Under the pieces are notes generated by a model, which had not been told where the DNA came from, ran no database searches, and saw nothing but the letters and a program-made list of their open reading frames with translations. A stretch of 7,293 nucleotides of DNA from Spirochaetia bacterium (GTDB lineage Bacteria > Spirochaetota > Spirochaetia > Treponematales > Treponemataceae), in assembly GCA_900770075.1 (NCBI GenBank), contig CAAGIZ010000236.1, forward strand, positions 1 through 7,293, given 5' to 3'. The stretch's first letter is position 1. The number at the start of each line of letters is the position of its first letter. Both the position numbers and the translations under genes were made by a program. Below are positions 1 to 6,202 of this stretch, in pieces.

Positions 1-102
1 ATATTAGGGGCGGCGCAGCCGTTGCCGTAAGGCAATGGAGCGAAAGCGGAACCCCGGTTAGCCGGCTTGACAGCGGAGTCGCTCCAAAAAATCACGGGCA
101 CC
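1..102. repeat. GC-rich hairpin cluster downstream of the MATE gene
   Basis: This stretch carries no plausible gene and is visibly richer in GC than the adjoining coding DNA. It contains CGGC/GCCG (11-14 with 18-21), TTGCC/GGCAA around a GTAA loop (22-26 with 31-35), CCGG/CCGG around a TTAG loop (54-57 with 62-65) and an outer GGAGCGA/TCGCTCC pair (37-43 with 79-85). The short stems with four-base loops resemble the hairpin chain at 5975-6147, so it may belong to the same class of intergenic repeat. It lies 3' of the MATE gene and could act as an mRNA end structure, but no clear U-tract terminator was seen. Confidence 0.5.
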
Positions 103-1473
103 TTAAATAACGCTTTTTTCCAGCCATTTTTTGCCGCAGAAACGGATATAGAAGAGAAGACCCCGGAAAACCCAGTCAAGATACATTCCCAGCCAGATTC
201 CAAAGAGCGCAAGGGAGGTGTCCTGTGGGAATTTTAACAAAATCCATCTTGAAATAAGATAACTGCCTGCAACCCGGAAAACCCACATGCTTATGTTTGT
301 AACCAGCATTGTGTATTTTGCATCCCCCGCTCCCCGAAGAATGTTTGGCATGGTAAAACTCATGGGCCAGAAAATCACGTTTGCAATCATGCAGCTTCGG
401 ATTATGAGCACTGCAAGGCTTTGTGCTTCCGGCGTCAAATTGAAAATTTTTGTTACGGACGGCGCAAGTCCAAAGACAAGAAGTCCCGTCAAAAACATTC
501 CTCCGTAAGCCACAAACATTAGCTTTTTGCCGTAGGATTTTGCCTGCTGTTTTTGTCCGGCTCCGATGCACTGTCCCACGATTGTTACGCTGGCAAGACC
601 TATTGCCGTTCCGGGGATATTTGAAAAACTTGCCACGGTGTTGGAAATTGCGTTTGCGGCGATGGCGGTAATTCCAAAACCGGACATAAAGGAATAGACC
701 AGTGTTTTTCCTATGTGGAAAACCGAATTTTCGATTCCGCTGGGCACTGCCACTTTTAGGATTTTTCCAAGAAGGGGAAAATTTATCTGGGGTTTCCAGA
801 GATTTTCGATAAAAAGAGGCCATTTTTTTCGAGTCAGGATAAACAGCATTACGATGGCGGCTATTGCCCGGCTTACAAGGGTGGAAATTCCAGCACCCGC
901 AACCCCAAGTTTTGCCCCGTAAATCAAAACTGCATTTCCGGCGATGTTTGTAAAATTCATCACCAGGCTGACTTTAAGGCTGATTTTGCTGTTGCCCATA
1001 GCCCGGCAAAGTGCGGCACAGCTGTTGTAAATTCCAAGCAGCGGAAAACTGAACAAAAGCCAGACAAAATAAGTCACGGCATTTTCCATTATTTCGCTTT
1101 CCATCGCCCCGAAAATCAAATTTAAAATCGAGCGGCGCAGGGGCAGGCAGACTGCAATACAGACAACTCCGGCTGCCACGCACAGGTTCAAAAGCTGTTT
1201 GGCGGCGGTCTGAGCATTTTTCTGTTCCCGGTGCCCCAGATACTGGCTTGCAACCACCGCTCCCCCGGTGGCAAAGGCTGCAAAAAGCTGAATCACCAAC
1301 TGCCCCAGCTGATCCACCAGGCTCACTCCGCTTACACCGGCTTCCCCCACCGACGAAACCATAATCGTGTCGCAGGCTCCTACTGTCATTGCAAGGAACT
1401 GCTCCATGACTAAAGGCCAGATAAGGCGGCTGAGGAATTTTCTGCTGAACATTTTTGTACCGGTGTTTTCCAA
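103..1473 (-). CDS. MATE family multidrug/cation antiporter
   Basis: Inner-membrane exporter of the MATE (NorM/DinF) family, expected to expel cationic or organic compounds in exchange for Na+ or H+. The 456-residue length is normal for the family, and the hydrophobic pattern fits about 12 membrane segments in two pseudo-symmetric halves. The paired family motifs are visible: CRAMGNSK near residues 156-163 in the first half and LRGAGDAKY near 379-387 in the second. The start is TTG at 1473, chosen because AGGA (1482-1485) lies 8 nt upstream. The next ATG (1452, residue 8) has no ribosome site. The gene begins 46 nt after mscS with no convincing terminator between them, so it is probably the last gene of the metK operon. 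The substrate cannot be read from sequence. Confidence 0.93.
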   Translation of the reverse strand: MENTGTKMFSRKFLSRLIWPLVMEQFLAMTVGACDTIMVSSVGEAGVSGVSLVDQLGQLVIQLFAAFATGGAVVASQYLGHREQKNAQTAAKQLLNLCVAAGVVCIAVCLPLRRSILNLIFGAMESEIMENAVTYFVWLLFSFPLLGIYNSCAALCRAMGNSKISLKVSLVMNFTNIAGNAVLIYGAKLGVAGAGISTLVSRAIAAIVMLFILTRKKWPLFIENLWKPQINFPLLGKILKVAVPSGIENSVFHIGKTLVYSFMSGFGITAIAANAISNTVASFSNIPGTAIGLASVTIVGQCIGAGQKQQAKSYGKKLMFVAYGGMFLTGLLVFGLAPSVTKIFNLTPEAQSLAVLIIRSCMIANVIFWPMSFTMPNILRGAGDAKYTMLVTNISMWVFRVAGSYLISRWILLKFPQDTSLALFGIWLGMYLDWVFRGLLFYIRFCGKKWLEKSVI

Positions 1474-1519
1474 TTTAAGCGTCCTGATTTTTTATTTTAG
1501 AGGTTCCCTTTAAAGTCCT

Positions 1520-2437
1520 TTATCCCCGGCTGACCTTTGGAACGGTCTTGTCGTCCAAAATTGTAACGTCCACCCGGTTAAACGGAATATTAACGTTTGC
1601 TTCGGCAAAGGCTTTGAGAGTATTCAGAGAAACATCGCTTTTTGTCTGCAAAAAGTCTTCCCTCTTGCTCCATACGATGATGTTCAAGTTTACTCCGCTG
1701 TCTCCGTGGGTTGTCCATACAACCTTTGGCTCGTACTCCGGCTTGTCCACAATTACTGTTGGACAGCGGGCAGGCACTGTCTTTGCCGCTTCCATGGCCT
1801 TGTCAAAATCACTGCCATAATCGACGCTTGTTTCAAAAACATAACGCCTGTAAGGAAGGGCAGAATAATTTGTCAGTTTTGAATTTATTATCGTTGAATT
1901 TGGAATGCGCACCAGCTGGTTGTCCACTGTGTGAATTTTTATCGAAATTATTCCGATTGTGTCTACGGTTCCGGAAATTCCGTCCACTTCGATAAAGTCG
2001 CCGATTTTCATTGCCTTGTCGGTAACGACAAAAAGACCGGAAATCAAATTGCTTACGGATGTCTGGGCGGCAAAACCTATGGCAACTCCGGCAATTCCCG
2101 CAGCACCCCAGATTGCGCTGAGTTTTATGCCGAAAAGTCCCAGAACATACATTACGATTAAAATGTAAAAACAGTAGCTTATGGCTTTTATGATGATGGA
2201 AACCGTTTTTTTCTGAAGGGTCTTAGAGGCCGTTTTTTTTACAAAATGGCGGATTATCCTGTAAAACACCCAGAAAATCAGTATTGCCACCACGCTGGTT
2301 ACAACTTTTGCCAGATTTGCCCAGGTAAGGTAGGATGTCAGCTCGTCAAGATGAAACATCGCCTTTACTTCCTGTGCTGTTCCTGCTGCAAGGGCAATTG
2401 CACCGTTTGCAGCTTCCGTAATCACGCTTTCTTCCAT
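1520..2437 (-). CDS. MscS family small-conductance mechanosensitive channel
   Basis: Membrane channel that opens under tension and releases solutes during hypo-osmotic shock. The protein has 305 residues, close to the usual MscS length. Hydrophobic segments lie near residues 42-62, 80-104 and 108-138. The last is the pore helix, with the Gly/Ala-rich run AAGIAGVAIGFAAQTSVSN typical of MscS TM3. The conserved beta-domain follows (IGDFIEVDGISGTV, then RIPNSTIINSKLTNYS near 178-192), and the cytoplasmic alpha-beta cage ends with IPFNRVDV. A longer reading from TTG at 2449 is possible, but GGAGGA sits just before ATG 2437 and the TTG overlaps it, so ATG 2437 is preferred. The gene lies 55 nt after nth. 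Confidence 0.93.
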   Translation of the reverse strand: MEESVITEAANGAIALAAGTAQEVKAMFHLDELTSYLTWANLAKVVTSVVAILIFWVFYRIIRHFVKKTASKTLQKKTVSIIIKAISYCFYILIVMYVLGLFGIKLSAIWGAAGIAGVAIGFAAQTSVSNLISGLFVVTDKAMKIGDFIEVDGISGTVDTIGIISIKIHTVDNQLVRIPNSTIINSKLTNYSALPYRRYVFETSVDYGSDFDKAMEAAKTVPARCPTVIVDKPEYEPKVVWTTHGDSGVNLNIIVWSKREDFLQTKSDVSLNTLKAFAEANVNIPFNRVDVTILDDKTVPKVSRG

Positions 2438-2441
2438 ATTT

Positions 2442-2447
2442 TCCTCC
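2442..2447 (-). promoter_or_regulatory. Ribosome binding site that sets the mscS start
   Basis: On the minus strand GGAGGA precedes ATG 2437 by 4 nt. The alternative TTG start at 2449 overlaps the first base of this site, so it is very likely not the initiation codon. Confidence 0.75.
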
Positions 2448-2458
2448 AAAAATTCCGC

Positions 2459-2476
2459 AAAAAAGAAGTGACTTCT
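2459..2476 (-). terminator. Weak hairpin with U-tract in the nth-mscS gap
   Basis: On the minus strand AGAAG-TCA-CTTCT (2476-2464) is followed by a run of T (2464-2459). The stem is only 5 bp and AT-rich, so it could at most partly terminate transcription and lower mscS and MATE expression relative to metK and nth. It may be coincidental. Confidence 0.25.
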
Positions 2477-2492
2477 AATCCGCCGGGTGATT

Positions 2493-3131
2493 TTATTCGC
2501 CTTGTTTCTTTGCCCTGCAAAGGTCGCTTATTATGCACTCGCCGCACCGGGGATTTCGGGCAGTACAGACATAGCGTCCATGGAGCAAAATCCAGTGGTG
2601 GGCATGGGCAAGATATTCGTCAGGTATATTTTTTAGCAGGGAATTTTCCACCTGTTCCGCCGTGGCACCTTCTGCCAGCCCGATTTTCGGGCAGATCCGC
2701 AGCAGATGGGTGTCCACCGGCATGGTATGCTGACCGAAAATCACGTTCAGTACAACATTGGCGGTCTTTCTTCCCACCCCCGGCAAAGTCATAAGCTCTT
2801 CTCTTGTGGCGGGAACCTTTCCCCCAAAATCTTCAACAAGCTTTTTGGAAAGGGCAATCACGTTTTTAGACTTGTTTTTCCAGAGCCCTATGGGTTTTAT
2901 GTATTCAGCAAGCTTTTCCTGACCCAATGCAAGCATTTTTTCCGGGGTGTCTGCCACCTCGTAAAGGGGTTTTGTGTAAAGGTTTACGGATTTGTCGGTA
3001 GCCTGGGCACTCAAAACCACGGAAACAAGCAGTGTATAAGGATTTTTAAAATCCAGTTCCGGCTTTGGTTCAGGATTTTGAGCCTTAAACCTTTCCATTA
3101 TTTCAATAATTTCAGACCTTGATAAAAGCAT
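2493..3131 (-). CDS. nth: Endonuclease III (DNA glycosylase/AP lyase)
   Basis: Base-excision repair enzyme that removes oxidised pyrimidines and cuts the DNA backbone at the resulting abasic site. The 212-residue protein has the full family layout. The helix-hairpin-helix motif LPGVGRKTANVVL (116-128) contains the catalytic lysine K122, and PVDTH (138-142) holds the catalytic aspartate D140. The C-terminal [4Fe-4S] ligands C189, C196, C199 and C205 have the exact C-x6-C-x2-C-x5-C spacing. The start is ATG 3131, and the preceding ribosome site is weak. It begins 16 nt after the DUF1275 stop, suggesting cotranscription and possibly translational coupling. The protein looks complete, with no missing key residue. 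Confidence 0.97.
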   Translation of the reverse strand: MLLSRSEIIEIMERFKAQNPEPKPELDFKNPYTLLVSVVLSAQATDKSVNLYTKPLYEVADTPEKMLALGQEKLAEYIKPIGLWKNKSKNVIALSKKLVEDFGGKVPATREELMTLPGVGRKTANVVLNVIFGQHTMPVDTHLLRICPKIGLAEGATAEQVENSLLKNIPDEYLAHAHHWILLHGRYVCTARNPRCGECIISDLCRAKKQGE

Positions 3132-3147
3132 TTTTTTCTACCAGCGT

Positions 3148-3837
3148 TCAGCAAAAGTTACCTTTAGGGCGGGTTGCAAGCATGATTCCGGCAACAGCAC
3201 AAGGCAAGGTCACCAGAGTAAAGCAGACGTTCCCCATTTTTGAAAAAAGCGTAAAACCTGCAAAAATCCCAAGGTAGTATCCGGCAAGCACCGCTCCGTA
3301 AAACTGCGCCTTCAGCTTAAATTCCGGCTTTCCGTTACAAAAACACTCCGTCAGGGCACTGACAGCCTGCTTAAAATTATTCGTACAGAAATTTGTTGAA
3401 GCGGCAAAACCGTACCCGCCCGGAAAACTGCTCCATTGGAAAGACATGCAGAAAAAAGTCGGGTAAAGATAGACGATTTTCGGCAGGTTGGCCGGCATGA
3501 GCCACATGGTAAACCCCATGGCCACGTCCACAAAAAGAGCCAGATATTTTGAATTCAACTTGAAGTGCCTTGCAGAATAGGTAACAAAAAAAATCGGAAG
3601 GGCAAAAATCAAGACGCCGGCAAGCCTCAGCAGAATTTCAGTCCACTCCCTGCCAGGCAAAAGCCGGACAATCTCGATTAAATTCGTAGTTTGGGACGAA
3701 CCAAAGGTCTTTACAATATTTACCAGCGGAAAAACCGTCAAAAAACCGCCACAAAAAGCGATGACATAGTGAATATGGGCATCCCTCTTCGACTGTGGCG
3801 TAATTCTATCGTCCTTTTCAACAGTTTCTGGCTTCAT
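3148..3837 (-). CDS. DUF1275 (YoaK-like) membrane protein
   Basis: Integral membrane protein of unknown function in the DUF1275/YoaK family. The 229 residues include about six hydrophobic segments (near 23-43, 68-88, 97-115, 120-136, 178-200 and 203-221). Family-like signatures are SSQTTNLIEIV (47-57), the FQWSSFPGGYGFAAST block (133-148) and NFCTNNFKQAVSAL (149-162), which resembles the FSTNNLRQ-type segment of DUF1275 proteins. There is a short, polar N-terminal extension of about 20 residues. The start is ATG 3837, only 11 nt after the metK stop and without a strong ribosome site nearby, which fits translational coupling to metK. The family is recognised from motifs, and the biochemical role is not known. 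Confidence 0.8.
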   Translation of the reverse strand: MKPETVEKDDRITPQSKRDAHIHYVIAFCGGFLTVFPLVNIVKTFGSSQTTNLIEIVRLLPGREWTEILLRLAGVLIFALPIFFVTYSARHFKLNSKYLALFVDVAMGFTMWLMPANLPKIVYLYPTFFCMSFQWSSFPGGYGFAASTNFCTNNFKQAVSALTECFCNGKPEFKLKAQFYGAVLAGYYLGIFAGFTLFSKMGNVCFTLVTLPCAVAGIMLATRPKGNFC

Positions 3838-3848
3838 TTTATTGCGAT

Positions 3849-5060
3849 CTAACGCAGCACCTCTTTTTTCAGCTCTTCAACCTTGTCAGTCTTTTCCCAA
3901 GGAAATTCTTCCCTGCCAAAATGTCCGTAAGAAGCCGTCTTTCTGTAAATCGGACGCTTCAAATCCAGCGTTTTTACGATTCCGGCAGGAGTACAGTCAA
4001 AAATCTTTTCCACAGCGGCAGAAATTTTTGAGCGGTCAGCCTTTTCAGTTCCAAAAGTTTCCACAAGAACCGAAACCGGGAAAGGAACGCCGATTGCATA
4101 AGCCAGTTCAACCTCTGCCCGGTCAGCCAGCCCTGCAGCAACAATATTTTTTGCAATGTACCTTGCCATATAGGCAGCAGAACGGTCTACCTTTGAAGGG
4201 TCTTTGCCGGAAAAAGCACCGCCACCGTGGCGTCCCATTCCGCCGTAAGTATCGACGATGATTTTGCGCCCGGTCAAACCAGAATCTCCGTCAGGCCCTC
4301 CGATTACGAATTTTCCAGTAGGATTTATAAAGAATTTTGTTTTTTCGTCCAAAAGCCCGGTAGGTTCAAGAACCGGCTTGATAATCTGAGAAATTATCGT
4401 TTCCTTTATGGTTTCGTAGTCGATTTCCGGGTCGTGCTGGTGGGAAACAACAACTGCATCAATGCGCACCGGCTTGTGGTTTTCGTCGTATTCCACCGTA
4501 ACCTGAGATTTTGCATCCGGTCTGAGCCATTTTATAGCCCCGCTGTGGCGAAGTTCAGTTGCCTTAAGCAAAATCTGGTGTGAATAATAGATTGGAGCCG
4601 GCATAAAAGACGGAGTGTCCGTACAGGCAAAGCCGAACATCATTCCCTGATCCCCGGCCCCCTGCTGACCTTCGTATTCACCCAGTCCCTTACCGATAAC
4701 ACCCTGATTTATATCCGCCGACTGAGCATGCAGCCTGTTCATAAACTGACAGTTTTTTCCGTCAAGACCGACATCCGCAGAGTTATAGCCAATGTCCAGC
4801 GCAACCTGGCGGGCAATTTTTTCGATATTTGCGATAAATTCTTTCTGATTTACCGGATAATTCTGAAAACCAATTTCGCCGCCTACCAGCATAAAATCAG
4901 TAGTAGAAAAAGTTTCGCAGGCAACGTGAACATCCGGGTCGAGGGAAAGACAGTAGTCAAGAACGGCATCGGAAACCTGATCGCAAAGTTTGTCAGGATG
5001 ACCTTCACCAACTGATTCGGAAGTAAAAAGATAATGATTTTTTTCGGCAAGATTGCTCAT
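3849..5060 (-). CDS. metK: S-adenosylmethionine synthetase
   Basis: Cytoplasmic enzyme that makes S-adenosylmethionine from ATP and methionine, releasing phosphate and pyrophosphate. SAM is the methyl donor for DNA, RNA, protein and chemotaxis-receptor methylation. At 403 residues it is close to the family length of about 390. Visible signatures are SESVGEGHPDKLCDQVSDA near 14-32 (ATP/metal binding), GAGDQGMMFGFA at 134-145 (the first family signature) and GGGAFSGKDPSKVDRSA at 279-295 (the P-loop-like second signature). The start is ATG 5060 with an excellent AAGGAGG site 7 nt upstream. It is the first gene of the apparent five-gene operon. The mapped promoter implies a leader of about 190 nt. 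The protein looks intact. Confidence 0.98.
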   Translation of the reverse strand: MSNLAEKNHYLFTSESVGEGHPDKLCDQVSDAVLDYCLSLDPDVHVACETFSTTDFMLVGGEIGFQNYPVNQKEFIANIEKIARQVALDIGYNSADVGLDGKNCQFMNRLHAQSADINQGVIGKGLGEYEGQQGAGDQGMMFGFACTDTPSFMPAPIYYSHQILLKATELRHSGAIKWLRPDAKSQVTVEYDENHKPVRIDAVVVSHQHDPEIDYETIKETIISQIIKPVLEPTGLLDEKTKFFINPTGKFVIGGPDGDSGLTGRKIIVDTYGGMGRHGGGAFSGKDPSKVDRSAAYMARYIAKNIVAAGLADRAEVELAYAIGVPFPVSVLVETFGTEKADRSKISAAVEKIFDCTPAGIVKTLDLKRPIYRKTASYGHFGREEFPWEKTDKVEELKKEVLR

Positions 5061-5250
5061 AAACGAGCCTCCTTTTTAGCAAGATTTGCCGGTTCAACGC
5101 AAAACCGGTCTCCGCTCTGCAATTTGGATAAATCGGCGGAAATTTTCTGAAGTTCAAGTCCTTTCTGACAGACCAAAAAAGCAGTACTCTTCTAAAAATA
5201 TGGTTTTTAGAATTTTCTGCAATAATTTCCCGGTCAGATGACTTTAAACT
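5061..5250 (-). promoter_or_regulatory. Long structured leader of metK
   Basis: If transcription starts from the promoter at 5257-5285, metK has an untranslated leader of about 190 nt. It can form a 9-bp perfect AT-rich stem (5190-5198 with 5204-5212, 5-nt loop), a TCCGC/GCGGA pair (5111-5115 with 5136-5140) and CCGGTT/AACCGG (5089-5094 with 5103-5108), the last about 10 nt from the AAGGAGG ribosome site. I do not see the conserved core of SAM-I or the other SAM riboswitches that I can recall, so regulation by this leader is an inference from its length and structure. Confidence 0.4.
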
Positions 5251-5256
5251 TACTTT

Positions 5257-5285
5257 AATATATAATTTATTGGCAAATCGGACAA
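5257..5285 (-). promoter_or_regulatory. Sigma-70-like promoter for the metK operon
   Basis: On the minus strand TTGTCC (5285-5280) is followed after exactly 17 nt by TATATT (5262-5257), matching 4/6 and 5/6 of the -35 and -10 consensus. The expected start is near 5250. It overlaps the divergent promoter at 5270-5298. Confidence 0.55.
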
Positions 5286-5298
5286 TAAGTAGTATACT
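5270..5298 (+). promoter_or_regulatory. Sigma-70-like promoter for the CBM48 gene
   Basis: TTGGCA (5270-5275) and TATACT (5293-5298) are separated by exactly 17 nt and match the consensus at 5/6 each. The expected start is near 5305, giving a leader of about 70 nt. Its -35 box falls in the spacer of the divergent metK promoter. Confidence 0.65.
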
Positions 5299-5323
5299 TA
5301 AAAAAGGGTTATAGCAAATAATT

Positions 5324-5342
5324 TTTAAAACGTTGTTTTAAA
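5324..5342 (+). promoter_or_regulatory. Perfect AT-rich palindrome in the CBM48 leader
   Basis: TTTAAAAC-GTT-GTTTTAAA is an 8-bp perfect inverted repeat with a 3-nt loop, about 20-40 nt after the predicted transcription start and before the ribosome site AGGAG (5364-5368). It could be an operator or an mRNA hairpin, though AT-rich sequence makes chance palindromes likelier. Confidence 0.35.
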
Positions 5343-5374
5343 TTTAAAAAACCTTATTAAAAAAGGAGAATGTT

Positions 5375-5764
5375 ATGGCATTGAAAAAAGTTTATTCAGC
5401 AGACGGAAAAAAATGCAAAGTAACTTTTATCGTAGAAAAAGCCGCAGCTCAGGAAGCCGCCACAGTATCTCTTGCAGGCGATTTCAACAGCTGGAGTTCA
5501 ACAGAAACAAGCCTTAAAAAGGCAAAAGACGGTTCATTTTCGGTAACAGTCGAGTTGGACGCAGGCAAAGAATACCAGTACCGCTATCTTATGGACGGAA
5601 AACGCTGGGAAAACGACTGGAAAGCAGACAAATACATTCCTGCACCATTCTCAAACACAGACAACTCAGTAGTTATCTGTATTCCAACTGAAAAAGATTT
5701 ACAGCCGGCAGAAAAAAAGCCAGCCTGCAAACGCACAACAAAAAAAGCACCGGCAAAAAAATAA
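5375..5764 (+). CDS. Stand-alone CBM48/AMPK-beta-type glycogen-binding protein
   Basis: Small protein of 129 residues, most of it one early-set immunoglobulin-like domain of the glycogen-binding CBM48/AMPK-beta type (about residues 12-103). Motifs are VSLAGDFNSW (31-40), YQYRYLMDG (67-75), RWENDW (77-82) and TDNSVV (95-100). Compared with AMPK-beta, W40, W78 and N97 align with carbohydrate-contacting positions, and R70 stands where a lysine is common. No signal peptide or catalytic domain is present, so it likely acts in the cytoplasm by binding glycogen or alpha-glucan, perhaps recruiting it to another enzyme. The last 26 residues form a Lys/Ala/Pro-rich basic tail (8 Lys, 1 Arg). Start ATG 5375 follows AGGAG by 6 nt. 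It has its own promoter and terminator, so it is monocistronic. Confidence 0.9.
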   Translation: MALKKVYSADGKKCKVTFIVEKAAAQEAATVSLAGDFNSWSSTETSLKKAKDGSFSVTVELDAGKEYQYRYLMDGKRWENDWKADKYIPAPFSNTDNSVVICIPTEKDLQPAEKKPACKRTTKKAPAKK

Positions 5765-5792
5765 CGTAGCAATTTTTGTCTTAAAAAAAGAC

Positions 5793-5828
5793 GGTCTGAC
5801 TGTGATATCAGTTCAGACCTTTTTTTTT
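5793..5828 (+). terminator. Strong intrinsic terminator of the CBM48 gene
   Basis: GGTCTGA (5793-5799) pairs with TCAGACC (5813-5819). The stem continues with CTG/CAG after a one-base bulge and closes on a 6-nt loop. Nine T residues follow (5820-5828). A run of seven A (5783-5789) precedes it, so it may also stop minus-strand transcripts. Confidence 0.9.
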
Positions 5829-5840
5829 ATTTCGGGCGGC

Positions 5841-5893
5841 TTTTTGGCAGGTTAGCTTCCTTCGACAGGCTCAGGAACCAAACCAGCCAAAAA
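5841..5893. repeat. Large inverted repeat enclosing a CTTCGACAGGCTCAGG-type element
   Basis: TTTTTGGC (5841-5848) and GCCAAAAA (5886-5893) form an 8-bp perfect stem. Inside are a second pair TTCCT/AGGAA (5857-5861 with 5873-5877) and GGTT/AACC (5850-5853 with 5876-5879), around the sequence CTTCGACAGGCTCAGG. That inner sequence resembles a short element I recall being scattered between genes in several bacterial phyla. This is memory, not a search result. Confidence 0.5.
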
Positions 5894-5896
5894 CCG

Positions 5897-5976
5897 GGCT
5901 GTCCAGGGCTACGGCGTCTACCGCGCCTCCGGTATTTTTGCAGGCAAAAACACCCGCTCCGCGGCCCTTCCCATCC
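5897..5976. repeat. Dispersed GC-rich repeat, copy 1
   Basis: This element shares a 27-bp identical core (5907-5933) with 6804-6830 and flanks that match with few changes: GGCTGTCC before the core, and CACCCGCT followed by CCGCGGCC and TCCCATCC after it. Between core and 3' flank this copy carries a 17-nt insert (5934-5950) that is itself a hairpin (TTTTTGC/GCAAAAA). The core can form GAGGC- or CGG/CCG-based stems. No ORF in it looks genuine. Confidence 0.8.
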
Positions 5977-6147
5977 CTGCCGCAGGCAGGGCGTGCGCGT
6001 TCTCGCGCACACGTTCAATACCAAGTTTGCGTTAGCAAACTTGCAGGGGTTGGGCTTTGCCCAATCCCCACATCCCTGCCGCAGCAGGGTGTGCGCGTCG
6101 AGTTTGCCTTTGCAAACTCGCAGTGGGTGGCACTTGTGCCCATCCCC
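5975..6147. repeat. Chain of hairpins built from an imperfect two-copy direct repeat
   Basis: Non-coding DNA with at least seven consecutive stem-loops. Copy 1 (about 5971-6070) has CCCTGCC/GGCAGGG (5975-5991), GTGCGCG/CGCGCAC (5993-6010), CAAGTTTGC/GCAAACTTG with loop GTTA (6022-6043) and GGGGTTGGGC/GCCCAA-CCCC (6046-6069). Copy 2 (about 6071-6147) repeats the order with changed stems: CCCTGC/GCAGGG (6074-6089), CGAGTTTGC/GCAAACTCG with loop CTTT (6099-6120) and GGCA/TGCC within GGG/CCC (6125-6146). The GTGCGCG unit in copy 2 has lost its partner arm. ORFs crossing it are products of the repeat. Confidence 0.8.
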
Positions 6148-6168
6148 GTGGCGCAAACGTAAATAACA

Positions 6169-6194
6169 AGTTTTGGTGCATCAGCACCGAAACT
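6169..6194 (-). terminator. Hairpin just after the FliG/FliF-like gene, possible terminator
   Basis: An 11-bp stem with one G-T pair (6169-6179 with 6184-6194) and loop ATCA lies 8 nt past the stop at 6203. On the minus strand it is followed by TGTTATTT, an imperfect U-rich tract, so it may terminate or protect the transcript. It could also be the last member of the hairpin chain. Confidence 0.45.
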
Positions 6195-6202
6195 CGCACA
6201 TT

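Noticed and set aside
176..823. 215-codon minus-strand ORF inside the MATE gene
   Set aside because: It is a frame-shifted shadow of the MATE coding sequence, with a composition rich in Arg, Lys and His and no matching family.
1474..1519. Terminator between mscS and the MATE gene
   Set aside because: Only a 5-bp TAAAG/CTTTA pair with a 2-nt loop and no U-tract is present, too weak to call.
2438..2449. Longer mscS start at TTG 2449
   Set aside because: The TTG overlaps the GGAGGA ribosome site of ATG 2437, which is at ideal spacing.
5061..5250. SAM-I (S-box) riboswitch before metK
   Set aside because: The characteristic conserved core and terminator/antiterminator arrangement were not found, so only an unassigned structured leader is reported.
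5971..6147. Integron attC sites or a CRISPR array
   Set aside because: There are no paired RYYYAAC/GTTRRRY core sites or integrase, and no regularly spaced identical repeats with unique spacers. Only two diverged copies of a hairpin series are present.
5827..6162. ORFs on both strands across the hairpin-rich region (109 and 74 codons)
   Set aside because: They run through repeats and hairpins, have repetitive composition and no good ribosome site. The open frames are by-products of the GC-rich repeat.
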